Shown: positions 8,592 to 16,932 of the stretch, piece after piece
How positions within the stretch are numbered: position 1 is the first letter of the stretch
Layout: every line of letters begins with the position of its first letter
NCBI GenBank assembly: GCA_934725855.1
Contig: CAKVCL010000011.1
Span: 35,429-99,428, forward strand
Length of the DNA: 64,000 nt
Origin: an uncultured Cellulosilyticum sp.
Lineage (GTDB): Bacteria > Bacillota > Clostridia > Lachnospirales > Cellulosilyticaceae
Direction: 5' to 3'
Position numbers and translations under genes: made by a program
The notes under the pieces: model-generated
The model's database searches: none
The model's input: only the letters and a program-made list of their open reading frames with translations
Told to the model about the DNA's origin: nothing

Positions 8592-10904
8592 ATGAATAAA
8601 GAAATAGTTAATATACCTGTACTTCCATTAAGAGGTGTAACGATATTTCCAGAAATCGTTATGAATTTTGATGTAGGAAGGGAAAAGTCAGTAAAAGCAC
8701 TTGAAGCGGCTATGAAAAATGATGAAGTGATTTTAGTTGTAGCTCAAAAAGATGCGGATACAGATCATCCAAAACAAGAGGACTTATATAGTATTGGGAC
8801 TGTTGCAAAAATCAAGCAAATGGTTAAAATTGGTGAAGGTCAATATAAGGTTATTGTAAAAGGAATTATAAGAGCGAAGATTTTAGAATTAAATGAAAGT
8901 AACTATTTAGCGGCTGAAGCAGAAGTGATTAAAGATACTTGGGACGAAGAAGATGTAGAACAGCAAGCTTTAATTAGAACAATAGGTGAATTGTTTGAGA
9001 AATATGCCCAACTTAATCCACGTATTACAGACGAAGTGCTATATGGTATTTTAAGTATTAAGAATAGCTTAGAAATGGTAGACATTATCATTGGACATAT
9101 TGTATTGGAAGTAGAAAGAAAACAAGAAATTTTAAGTTGTTTAGATGTAAAAGAACGTTTATTTAAAACAATAAAAGTTTTAGAGTCTGAAGTTGAGATT
9201 CTTTCCATGCAAAAAGAGATTATGGATAAAGTTAAAGCTCGCATTGATCAAACTCAAAAAGAGTATTTCTTACGTGAACAAGTTAAAGTCATTCAAGAGC
9301 AGCTTGGTGATAAGGATGGCTTATTAGCAGATATTGAAAAATATGAAAATAAAATGAAAGAAATTGTATTACCTGATGAAGTTAAAGAAAAATTAGAACG
9401 TGAAATTAGAAAATTACGTAATATGCCTTCTAGTTCACCTGATAATGGAAATATAAGAACTTATATAGAAACGGTTTTAGATTTACCATGGGGTAAACAA
9501 ACAGAAGAGAATATGGATTTAAAAAAAGCTGAGCAAATTTTAGCAAAGGAACATTATGGACTTACAAAGATTAAAGAACGTGTGATGGAATATTTAGCAG
9601 TACGTAAATTATCTAAAGAAGTTCCTTCTCCCATTATTTGTTTAGTAGGACCTCCGGGAGTGGGTAAGACTTCTATAGCACGCTCTATAGCACATGCTAC
9701 AGGAAGAAATTATGTTCGCATTTCGCTTGGTGGTGTTAGAGATGAAGCAGAAATCAGAGGACATAGAAGAACCTATGTAGGTGCTATACCAGGGCGTTTT
9801 ATTTATGGACTTTCTGAGGCTAAGAGTAATAATCCATTAATGCTTTTAGATGAAATTGATAAAATGTCTAACGATTTTAAAGGAGATCCTGCAGCTGCTA
9901 TTCTTGAAATACTAGATAGCAATCAAAATAGTGCATTTAAAGACCATTACTTAGAGGTACCAGTTGATCTGTCAAACGTTTTATTTGTGGCAACAGCTAA
10001 TACTTTAAATGGTATACCAAGACCACTATTAGACCGTATGGAAATCATTGAAGTTGGCAGCTATACAGTGATTGAAAAGTTAGAAATTGCACAGAAATAT
10101 TTATTACCTGCACAACTTGAAAAGCATCATTTGACCAAAGAAAATTTAAAACTTACTAAAGCAAATTTGCGCTATATTATTGAGCATTATACAAAAGAAG
10201 CAGGCGTTAGAGGATTGGAGCGTACATTAGCGAGTATTTGCCGTAAGGTAGTGCGAGAAATGGTAGAAAAGAATGTTTCTTCTGTGCAAGTTAATATGGC
10301 AAAAATTAAGGCTTATTTAGGACCATTATTTTTTGAATATGAAGAAAAGAATAAGTCAGCTGAAGTTGGTATAGTAAGAGGTCTTGCATGGACAAGTGTG
10401 GGTGGCGATACATTATCTATTGAAGTCAATTGTATGAAAGGCAAAGGCCAATTAGAACTTACAGGGAAAATGGGAGATGTGATGAAGGAATCCGCTAAAG
10501 CAGCTGTAAGTTTCATTCGTTCTAGAGCAGAAGCGTTAGGAATTGATGAGGAATTTTATAAGAATACGGATATTCATATTCATATTCCAGAAGGAGCTGT
10601 TCCTAAAGATGGTCCATCTGCAGGGATTACTATGGGAGTAGCTATGATTTCAGCATTAACGGGCAAGAAGGTAAGAGCAGACCTTGCTATGACAGGAGAA
10701 ATTACGATTAGAGGGAGAGTGCTTCCAATTGGTGGATTAAAAGAAAAGCTTCTTGCAGCAAAACGTGCTAGAATGAATACAGTTATTGTACCAATGCAAA
10801 ATAAAAGAAATGTAGAAGAATTAGAAGTGTGTATTACAGAGGAACTCGAAATTATATTTGCTTCTGAAATGGATGATGTATTACAGCATGTTTTTGCCGA
10901 ATAA
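8592..10904 (+). CDS. lon: ATP-dependent protease Lon (LonA)
   Basis: 770 residues from the ATG at 8592, chosen because it follows GAGGGTGG and opens with the conserved Lon N-terminus (VNIPVLPLRGVTIFP). An in-frame ATG at 8517 adds 25 atypical residues and has no ribosome binding site. The N-terminal substrate domain is followed by a coiled coil, an AAA+ domain with Walker A GPPGVGKT (about residue 352), and a protease domain with Ser676 (DGPSAG) and Lys719, 43 residues apart as usual. It degrades misfolded and regulatory proteins in the cytosol. Confidence 0.97.
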   Translation: MNKEIVNIPVLPLRGVTIFPEIVMNFDVGREKSVKALEAAMKNDEVILVVAQKDADTDHPKQEDLYSIGTVAKIKQMVKIGEGQYKVIVKGIIRAKILELNESNYLAAEAEVIKDTWDEEDVEQQALIRTIGELFEKYAQLNPRITDEVLYGILSIKNSLEMVDIIIGHIVLEVERKQEILSCLDVKERLFKTIKVLESEVEILSMQKEIMDKVKARIDQTQKEYFLREQVKVIQEQLGDKDGLLADIEKYENKMKEIVLPDEVKEKLEREIRKLRNMPSSSPDNGNIRTYIETVLDLPWGKQTEENMDLKKAEQILAKEHYGLTKIKERVMEYLAVRKLSKEVPSPIICLVGPPGVGKTSIARSIAHATGRNYVRISLGGVRDEAEIRGHRRTYVGAIPGRFIYGLSEAKSNNPLMLLDEIDKMSNDFKGDPAAAILEILDSNQNSAFKDHYLEVPVDLSNVLFVATANTLNGIPRPLLDRMEIIEVGSYTVIEKLEIAQKYLLPAQLEKHHLTKENLKLTKANLRYIIEHYTKEAGVRGLERTLASICRKVVREMVEKNVSSVQVNMAKIKAYLGPLFFEYEEKNKSAEVGIVRGLAWTSVGGDTLSIEVNCMKGKGQLELTGKMGDVMKESAKAAVSFIRSRAEALGIDEEFYKNTDIHIHIPEGAVPKDGPSAGITMGVAMISALTGKKVRADLAMTGEITIRGRVLPIGGLKEKLLAAKRARMNTVIVPMQNKRNVEELEVCITEELEIIFASEMDDVLQHVFAE

Positions 10905-10970
10905 AATCATGCGTTAGACAATGAATTTAAAATTAAGAGACGATATGGGTTTTTAATAAGGAGACGAAAG

Positions 10971-11600
10971 ATGAATGTAACAAAAGCAGAAATGATTATA
11001 ACAGCAGGTATGACCTCGCAATTTCCAAAGCATGATTTGCCAGAGATTGCTTTTGCAGGAAAGTCAAATGTAGGAAAATCTTCACTACTTAATGCAATGC
11101 TTAATAGAAAATCACTTGCAAGAATTAGTTCACAACCAGGAAAAACACAAACGATTAATTTTTATAGTGTACAAGATACTTTTATGTTTGTTGACTTACC
11201 GGGATATGGTTATGCGAAGGTATCCAAATCAGAGAGAGAAAAATGGGGTAAATTGATTGAAGGGTATTTACAAAAAAGAGAGCAGCTTCAAAAGATTATT
11301 CTCTTAATAGATATTAGACATGAGGTCGGAAGCAATGATAAGATGATGTATGATTGGATCAAGCATTATCATGATGAAGTGATTGTTGTAGCCACTAAAA
11401 TGGATAAAATTAAACGTAGTCAAGTTCAGAAACAATTATCTGTGATTAGAAAAGGATTAGGTTTATCTGGGAATGATAAATTGATTGCTTTTTCTTCAGA
11501 AACGAAACAGGGTAAAGATGAGTTATGGAAGATTATCGAAGAATGTCTAGGAAGCAAGGAAGAAGTAGTAAGTGAAAGTAAGGCAAATGATTTAGAATAA
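10971..11600 (+). CDS. engB: Ribosome-assembly GTPase EngB/YsxC
   Basis: 209 residues with G1 GKSNVGKSS, G3 DLPGYG and G4 TKMD, the standard motifs of the EngB (YihA/YsxC) group of TRAFAC GTPases. These bind GTP and help assemble the large ribosomal subunit. The start follows AAGGAGACG. It sits 66 bp after lon with no terminator between, so co-transcription is likely. The last 15 residues are acidic and poorly structured. Confidence 0.96.
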   Translation: MNVTKAEMIITAGMTSQFPKHDLPEIAFAGKSNVGKSSLLNAMLNRKSLARISSQPGKTQTINFYSVQDTFMFVDLPGYGYAKVSKSEREKWGKLIEGYLQKREQLQKIILLIDIRHEVGSNDKMMYDWIKHYHDEVIVVATKMDKIKRSQVQKQLSVIRKGLGLSGNDKLIAFSSETKQGKDELWKIIEECLGSKEEVVSESKANDLE

Positions 11601-11628
11601 ATGAGAGATAACAAATGGGGGGAGTAGG

Positions 11629-12135
11629 ATGAGTTTTCCTAAGGAGTTTTATTTTAAAGAAGGTAAATTAGAACTATCAATGCTGGATGATGATGAAAAT
11701 GAAAGAGCAGAAAAAAAGGATATTTTAGAAGAAGAGGATTCACCAGAATCTAAGCTAGTAGTGAGTGAAGAGGTATATAAAACACTTCATTATATGGGAA
11801 AATATTTAACTATAAAAGAAGAAGCGCCTAAAGTAGAAAATAAATACGAAAGCACGATTACTAAGGAAGATGAAATTAGCTGTTCTAAAGATAAAAATAT
11901 TATTCTTTTTACGAAGCCCAAGAAAGCAAATATATTAGAAAACAGTGATAAGCAAAATGTCAGTGAGTTAGTGAAGGCTGAAGATGAGAATGAAATAAAA
12001 TCATTAAATCAACAGAGCATAGATTCTTTTTTAGAAGGATACTTTAAAAAATGTAGTACTAAACCCTATCAATATGCTGAGGAACTAAAGAAGCATATTG
12101 ATAAACAAATAGAGACTATTAGAAATTATAGCTAG
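11629..12135 (+). CDS. Unrecognised acidic, low-complexity protein
   Basis: 168 residues, not recognised. The first 60 residues are very rich in Asp, Glu and Lys (MLDDDENERAEKKD and similar). The middle is polar with no clear fold. The last 45 form likely helices (SIDSFLEGYFKKCS, YAEELKKHIDKQIETIRNYS). There are no membrane segments. A GGGGGGAGTAGG ribosome binding site supports expression. It follows engB by 28 bp and is probably the last gene of that operon. Linkage to ribosome or cell-envelope proteins is only a guess from position. Confidence 0.55.
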   Translation: MSFPKEFYFKEGKLELSMLDDDENERAEKKDILEEEDSPESKLVVSEEVYKTLHYMGKYLTIKEEAPKVENKYESTITKEDEISCSKDKNIILFTKPKKANILENSDKQNVSELVKAEDENEIKSLNQQSIDSFLEGYFKKCSTKPYQYAEELKKHIDKQIETIRNYS

Positions 12136-12187
12136 ATATCCCACCAATAGAGATTAAATAACAAAATTTATTATTAAGATAAAAAGG

Positions 12188-12219
12188 TTGACATGCAATA
12201 ATAGATATGATATTATAAT
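12188..12219 (+). promoter_or_regulatory. Promoter of the tRNA-Gly/tRNA-Pro pair
   Basis: -35 TTGACA at 12188-12193. The -10 is either TATTAT (12211-12216, 17-bp spacer) or TATAAT (12214-12219, 20-bp spacer). Confidence 0.75.
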
Positions 12220-12247
12220 TTTCGTCAGATGAGTTCTGACGAGATAT

Positions 12248-12320
12248 GCGCGAATGGCTCAGTTGGTAGAGCATCTCCTTGCCAAGGAGAGGGTCGCGGG
12301 TTCGAGTCCCGTTTCGCGCT
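12248..12320 (+). tRNA. tRNA-Gly(GCC)
   Basis: Acceptor GCGCGAA/TTCGCGC, anticodon loop TTGCCAA in stem TCTCC/GGAGA (anticodon GCC), no encoded CCA. It complements the TCC isoacceptor of the first cluster. Confidence 0.95.
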
Positions 12321-12324
12321 CTGA

Positions 12325-12399
12325 CGGGGTGTGGCTCAGTTTGGCTAGAGCGCCTGATTTGGGTTCAGGAGGCCGCAGGTTCGAGTCCTGTCACCCCGA
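12325..12399 (+). tRNA. tRNA-Pro(TGG)
   Basis: Acceptor CGGGGTG/CACCCCG with discriminator A. The anticodon loop TTTGGGT gives TGG. It lies 4 bp after tRNA-Gly, so the two share a transcript. Confidence 0.95.
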
Positions 12400-12470
12400 C
12401 TAGAGAAAGAGGCTGTTAATTAATGTACACATTGATTAGTGGTCTTTTTTATTGTCTTAAAATATGACGC

Positions 12471-12520
12471 TTACAAGAAAAAACGTCTTGCTTTAATTTG
12501 CAAGACGTTTTTTCTTGTAA
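12471..12520. terminator. Strong bidirectional terminator
   Basis: Perfect 21-bp inverted repeat (12471-12491 / 12500-12520) with an 8-nt loop. Runs of six A and six T lie within the arms. It separates the tRNA pair from the convergent gene whose stop codon begins at 12523 on the minus strand. Confidence 0.85.
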
Positions 12521-13045
12521 TTATTTAGATAAAATATGAAGAATTTCACCATACAAATTCGATGCATTTTCTTTCCAATTGCGACATAGTTCAATGGCTT
12601 GCTTTTTAGAGCCTACGTTTAAACTTAAATCAATAAGTGTCGATTCGTTTTCTGTAACTTTACAATGAATCACATATTCATTCTCTTTAGTCGGCGTATA
12701 TTCAGCATAAACATCTAGTTCGCTCTTTAGTTTACGCCAGTTCTTCTCAATAAAGGTATCTAACTCAGTCCTAATAAAATTAGGAATTCTTGAAACAAAA
12801 AACTCTAACGTTTGAGAGCCACGTTCGCTGATTTCAAAATAAGAAATATGTTTTTGTTTTGAAATGGTAATGAACTTGGAAGTTTCAAGTTCAGTTAAAT
12901 ACTGTTGTAAGGAAAAGTAGTCTGTATAACCTCTTTCAAGGATGATTTGTGTAATTTGAGAAACTGAAAGAGGCATTTTAACTTGAGCTAAAAGATAGAG
13001 TATGATGAGCTTATTGACTGTAAAGTCTTCATTACTTAAATTCAT
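12521..13045 (-). CDS. DUF4364 family winged-helix protein
   Basis: 174 residues from the ATG at 13045, which follows AGGAGG. An in-frame GTG at 13060 lies before the ribosome binding site and is rejected. The N-terminal half looks like a winged helix (NKLIILYLLAQVKMPLSVSQ, then FSLQQYLTELETSKFI). This matches DUF4364, a clostridial family assumed to be transcriptional regulators. The C-terminal half is a mixed alpha/beta domain. No target is evident. It probably has its own promoter in the 52 bp after the radical-SAM gene or is read through from it. Confidence 0.8.
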   Translation of the reverse strand: MNLSNEDFTVNKLIILYLLAQVKMPLSVSQITQIILERGYTDYFSLQQYLTELETSKFITISKQKHISYFEISERGSQTLEFFVSRIPNFIRTELDTFIEKNWRKLKSELDVYAEYTPTKENEYVIHCKVTENESTLIDLSLNVGSKKQAIELCRNWKENASNLYGEILHILSK

Positions 13046-13097
13046 AACTTGCCTCCTCACACCTTTTATATTATTTTAACGTAAATAGATATTAAAC

Positions 13098-14060
13098 TCA
13101 ACATTTGTTTTGTGGTTTCCACATAGAACAACTATTGGATGCTTCACAAAATAAAAGACCTTGATAAATATTATGGGTTTTAAAGTAGTGATTCATATGA
13201 TTAAGGACATTCTTTTTATGAATAGTCCATAAAGGTGCAATAAGGTGATTACGAGCACCATCACCTGTTAAACGATGAATGACAAAATGAGGTGGGAATA
13301 GAGAAAGCATATCCCCTATCAGGCTAATATATTCCTCCTCGGTCAGTAGTTTATAGGGATGTTCTTCGTAATATTTTCCCAGCGGGGCATTATCTAAAAT
13401 ATGAAGCATATGAAGTTTAACCCCTTGAATAGGTAAATGGCTGATATAACGTGCAGTTTCTAACATTTGTTCTTTGGATTCATTGGGTAACCCTAAAATG
13501 AGATGAATAACGGTTTCAATTTGATGAGTAGTTAGTTTTTCTATAGCTTCATTGAAAACAGATAAGTTATAACCCCTATTAATAAGAAGTGCGGTATCTT
13601 CATGAATGGTTTGAAGACCGAGTTCAATCCAAAGATGAGTACGTTTACTAAGTGCTTCAAGATAATTTATAATTTCATCCGATAAACAATCTGGACGAGT
13701 AGCAATGGCTAAGCCTACAACACCCGGAAAAGCGAGAGCTTCTTCATATTTTTGTTTAAGAATATCTAAAGAATCATAAGTGTTTGTAAAGGCTTGGAAG
13801 TAAGCAATGTATTTACGGTTTATTCCCCATTTTGCTTCTAAAAGGTGACTTGCTTCACGAAGCTGAGCTGTAATGTTACCTTTGGTGTAGCCAGTAAAGT
13901 CTCCGCTTCCTCTTTCACTACAAAAAAGACATCCTTTGGAAGAAATTTTGCCATCACGATTAGGACAAGTAAAACCTCCATCTATGGAAAGCTTAAGTAC
14001 TTTTTCTCCATGACGCTCTCGTAAAAAATGATTTAAACTATAAAAATGATCTGTTTGCAT
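13098..14060 (-). CDS. TIGR01212 family radical SAM protein (YtqA-like)
   Basis: 320 residues. The N-terminus HFYSLNHFLRERHGEKVLKL and the cysteine cluster CPNRDGKISSKGCLFC (C-x13-C-x2-C) are typical of the TIGR01212/YtqA radical SAM family, which is related to the Elp3 fold. The cluster binds a 4Fe-4S centre that cleaves S-adenosylmethionine. Later motifs GLAIATRPDCL and WIELGLQTIHEDT are the family's SAM- and substrate-binding strands. The substrate is unknown to me, and RNA modification is the usual suggestion. It is separated from the upstream gene by a terminator. Confidence 0.88.
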   Translation of the reverse strand: MQTDHFYSLNHFLRERHGEKVLKLSIDGGFTCPNRDGKISSKGCLFCSERGSGDFTGYTKGNITAQLREASHLLEAKWGINRKYIAYFQAFTNTYDSLDILKQKYEEALAFPGVVGLAIATRPDCLSDEIINYLEALSKRTHLWIELGLQTIHEDTALLINRGYNLSVFNEAIEKLTTHQIETVIHLILGLPNESKEQMLETARYISHLPIQGVKLHMLHILDNAPLGKYYEEHPYKLLTEEEYISLIGDMLSLFPPHFVIHRLTGDGARNHLIAPLWTIHKKNVLNHMNHYFKTHNIYQGLLFCEASNSCSMWKPQNKC

Positions 14061-14090
14061 ATAATAATGTCCTTATTCAATAAATAGATT

Positions 14091-14142
14091 AAAAAAAGAT
14101 AATATAAAGTAGTAGCCTTAAGCTAATACTATATATTATCTT
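14091..14142 (-). terminator. Terminator on the minus strand
   Basis: TATATTATCTT (14132-14142) pairs with AAGATAATATA (14096-14106). On the minus strand the hairpin is followed by a run of T. It ends the 14680-15849/14150-14584 transcript. Confidence 0.7.
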
Positions 14143-14149
14143 ATAGAAG

Positions 14150-14584
14150 TTATTGGAGTGCAAGGAGCATTTCTTCTTTTCTTAATCTAATTTCTTCGCA
14201 GACTTCAATTGTATGTGCCCACTGATCGGGGGTAGTGATGGTTCTGGAAAATTTAATAAAATCATCTCTTAAAATTTTAGTAAAGTCTTTTTTGATTTGC
14301 GCTGCCTCCTCATCCGTTTGAGCTAAAGAAAGAGCTTCTAGAAACTCGTTAGCCCTGCTAGCAGTAACAAAAGGAAGGTAAGGTTGCAAGACATCTAACT
14401 TTTGCTCAAGTGCTTCATATTGGCGTTTAAAGGGATTACCTTCTACGTTTTCCATATACGCTAAAAAAGCATCTAGATTTAAGAATGTAATGTTTTTAAT
14501 AGGTGAATAATCAAAATCAGATAGAATATGACGAAAATCTTCAAGTTCAAACTTAAGTTCTTGTTTGGAAAGTAAAGCTGGCAT
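14150..14584 (-). CDS. Unrecognised helical protein
   Basis: 144 residues from the ATG at 14584, which has a GGGGGA box upstream. An in-frame upstream start would add 20 hydrophobic residues without a ribosome binding site. I do not recognise the family. The sequence is mostly predicted helix (LSKQELKFELEDFRHILSDF, EEVCEEIRLRKEEMLLALQ-like stretches), cytoplasmic and acidic. It follows the rRNA methyltransferase gene on the same strand and ends at a terminator. Confidence 0.6.
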   Translation of the reverse strand: MPALLSKQELKFELEDFRHILSDFDYSPIKNITFLNLDAFLAYMENVEGNPFKRQYEALEQKLDVLQPYLPFVTASRANEFLEALSLAQTDEEAAQIKKDFTKILRDDFIKFSRTITTPDQWAHTIEVCEEIRLRKEEMLLALQ

Positions 14585-14679
14585 GATAAAGTCCCCCTTA
14601 ACATCATTTAAAAGCAAATAATCTATATAAACTAGTATGTCCATTAAGGGGGAAAAAACAAAATGTAAAAATATCCGTT

Positions 14680-15849
14680 TTAAGATGGGAGTGCCTTAAA
14701 GTTTTCCCCATCTTTTGGGGGTTTTGGCCCAAAGTATTGATAGAAATCAACTTTTAAATTACCATTAAACAATTTACGTTTTTTGTTGGCTTTTTTACCA
14801 TAATCTCTTTCAAAAGTGTCAGAAGAAGTAATGGTATAGAGAGACCAAGTTGGATTGCTATCGGTTAGTCTTCTAAGTTCTTTATGAATTTGACTAACTT
14901 TTACAGGGTCGCTAATACGTTCACCATAAGGTGGGTTAACGATCATAACACCATAATCACCATGAGGAAGAGAAACTTTGTGGATCGGTTTGGCAAAGAA
15001 TTGAATGCAATCACCAATACCAGCAGCATCTGCATTTTCACGTGCCTTTTGAATCATATTACGATCGATATCTGAAGCGTAGATAATAGGATTTCCTTTA
15101 CGGTCAATCGCTTCCTTTGCTTCTAGGCGAAGTTCATCCCAAAGTTTTTTAGGAACTTGTGGCCAGAATGAAGAAGCAAATTGTCTATGAAGGCCAGGGG
15201 CAATATTCTTTGCCATTAGAGCTGCTTCAATGGCAAAAGTACCAGAGCCACAACAGGGATCATATAAAATACGACCTTTTTGCCAGTAACTAATACCTAG
15301 TAGTGCAGCTGCCATTGTTTCTTTAAGTGGGGCTTCACTTTGTTTAACACGATAACCACGTTTGTGTAAGCCTTCACGACCAGTTGTGTCAATCGTTAAA
15401 GTAGCGATATCCTTTAAAAGTGAAACTTGAACGGTATATTCTGGACCTGTTTCAGGAAACCAATCCATTTTATAACGTTCACTTAAGTGTTTTACAATAG
15501 CTTTTTTAGTAATGGCTTGACAGTCAGAAATACTAAAAAGTTTAGATTTAATAGATTTACCATTGACGGTGAATTTAGCATCAGGTGTAATCCAAGCCTC
15601 CCAAGGCAGTGCTGCAACTTGATCAAAAAGCTCTACGAAAGTAGTTGCTTTAAATTCTCCCATTTTAATCAGTACACGGTCAGCACAGCGCAGCCATAAG
15701 TTAGAAAGGACGATTGCTTCAGCATCACCCGTGAAAATGACTTTACCATCTTGAACCGCGTTAATCTCATAGCCTAATTCTTCAACTTCTTTTTTGACCA
15801 TGGCTTCAAGACCGAAGGTAGAAGTTGCAATAAGTTCAAATCGTTTCAT
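14680..15849 (-). CDS. THUMP-domain class I rRNA methyltransferase (RlmL/YpsC type)
   Basis: 389 residues. An N-terminal ferredoxin-like and THUMP RNA-binding part (1-160) is followed by a Rossmann methyltransferase domain with DPCCGSGTF (SAM binding) and NPPYGER (catalytic N-methyltransferase motif). The family is YpsC of Bacillus and the N-terminal half of RlmL, which makes m2G in 23S rRNA. The exact target base is inferred. A start with GGAGCACG upstream is clear. The family is normally 370-390 residues, so this is full length. Confidence 0.92.
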   Translation of the reverse strand: MKRFELIATSTFGLEAMVKKEVEELGYEINAVQDGKVIFTGDAEAIVLSNLWLRCADRVLIKMGEFKATTFVELFDQVAALPWEAWITPDAKFTVNGKSIKSKLFSISDCQAITKKAIVKHLSERYKMDWFPETGPEYTVQVSLLKDIATLTIDTTGREGLHKRGYRVKQSEAPLKETMAAALLGISYWQKGRILYDPCCGSGTFAIEAALMAKNIAPGLHRQFASSFWPQVPKKLWDELRLEAKEAIDRKGNPIIYASDIDRNMIQKARENADAAGIGDCIQFFAKPIHKVSLPHGDYGVMIVNPPYGERISDPVKVSQIHKELRRLTDSNPTWSLYTITSSDTFERDYGKKANKKRKLFNGNLKVDFYQYFGPKPPKDGENFKALPS

Positions 15850-16072
15850 AACGTGCTCCTTATATTTATTCGATAGTTTTATTGTACACTAAACGACAAA
15901 AAGTGTATAGGGATGAAAGTTAGAATAAGCTATTGTGGAAGCCTTTTATAGGCGAGATTAGAGCAAAATGAAAAGACTGTTTTTGAAAAATAGACTTGAA
16001 ATGAAAGGGGGCAAAAAAGTATACTATAAGAAAAAATAGGAGCAAAGAAAAAAATAGGAGCAGACGAATGGA

Positions 16073-16606
16073 ATGAAAGTATGGCAGCATTTTAAGACGA
16101 TTACAAAACATAGACATCAAGTGATTAAGCATTGTTATAAGGCAGGCATACTGTTTCAAGGTTTATTTCATGATTTGTCTAAATATAGTCCAACAGAATT
16201 TATCGTAGGGGCAAAATACTATATAGGGACAAGAAGCCCTAATGAAGGGGAACGCATGGCTAAGGGATATTCTTTGGCATGGATGCATCATAAGGGTAGG
16301 AATAAGCATCACTATGAGTATTGGACAGATTATAATCCTAAAACTAAAAAAGTGGAGCCTGTAAAGATGCCGCTTAAATATGTTATTGAGATGTTTTGCG
16401 ATCGAGTGGCAGCAAGCAAGATTTATATGAAGAAGGCATATTGTGATCGCAGTGCTTTAGAGTATTTTTTAAATGCAAAAAGTCGATTACAAATTCATCC
16501 AGAAACATCAGCTTTATTAGAAAAATTACTGACAATGCTAGCTAATGAAGGCGAACAAAATACTTTCGCTTATATCAGAGCATTAAAGAAGCAGGGAAGA
16601 TATTAG
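16073..16606 (+). CDS. DUF5662 family protein
   Basis: 177 residues. The motifs KHRHQVIKHCYKAG, LFHDLSKYSPTEF and AWMHHKGRNKHHYEYW match DUF5662, common in gut Clostridia. The His/Asp pattern (HDLSKYS, MHHKGRNKHHYE) resembles a metal-dependent HD-like helical enzyme, but no activity is established that I can name. It is divergent from the methyltransferase gene. Its ribosome binding site region is duplicated (two copies of AAAAAATAGGAGCA, 16031-16044 and 16049-16062). Confidence 0.85.
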   Translation: MKVWQHFKTITKHRHQVIKHCYKAGILFQGLFHDLSKYSPTEFIVGAKYYIGTRSPNEGERMAKGYSLAWMHHKGRNKHHYEYWTDYNPKTKKVEPVKMPLKYVIEMFCDRVAASKIYMKKAYCDRSALEYFLNAKSRLQIHPETSALLEKLLTMLANEGEQNTFAYIRALKKQGRY

Positions 16607-16725
16607 TAAGTTAGATAGGCAGCATGAATTAAAAAAAGATTTGTGTAAAATTATCAAATATAATTCGAATATTTATTGTTTTTTGGTGTTTAATATTCGA
16701 AATTGTATGTTACTATAATGATACA

Positions 16726-16932
16726 AGAGCAGGGTAAAGTATTGAGCGTTAAGTTCTATTGTTACGGAATGTTGAACATAGCCGAAGATTACAATAACAA
16801 CGCTTAAAAAGTGGTGATTAAGTAATCGCGATTCAATACTTGCATTCACTGCAATATTATTATCGCCAAAATGGAAATAATAAAATTGTTCTGAAGAACC
16901 AGCTCCTTATAAAATTTTAAGGAGGTTTTTTT
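16726..16932 (+). promoter_or_regulatory. THF (folate) riboswitch with expression platform
   Basis: The TATAAT box at 16714-16719 places the RNA start near 16726. The core fits the THF-I class. AGTATTGAGCGTTAAG resembles the P2/J region with the conserved CGTTAAG. GGAATGTTG and CCGAAG occupy the P3 loop and junction. ATTCAATACTTGCATTC closes P2 and supplies the conserved TTGCATC-like strand (to about 16852). Downstream, CTCCTTA (16903-16909) pairs with TAAGGAG (16918-16924), followed by seven T up to the folT start codon. The same arm is the Shine-Dalgarno sequence. Tetrahydrofolate should therefore switch off folT-folC. Confidence 0.85.
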
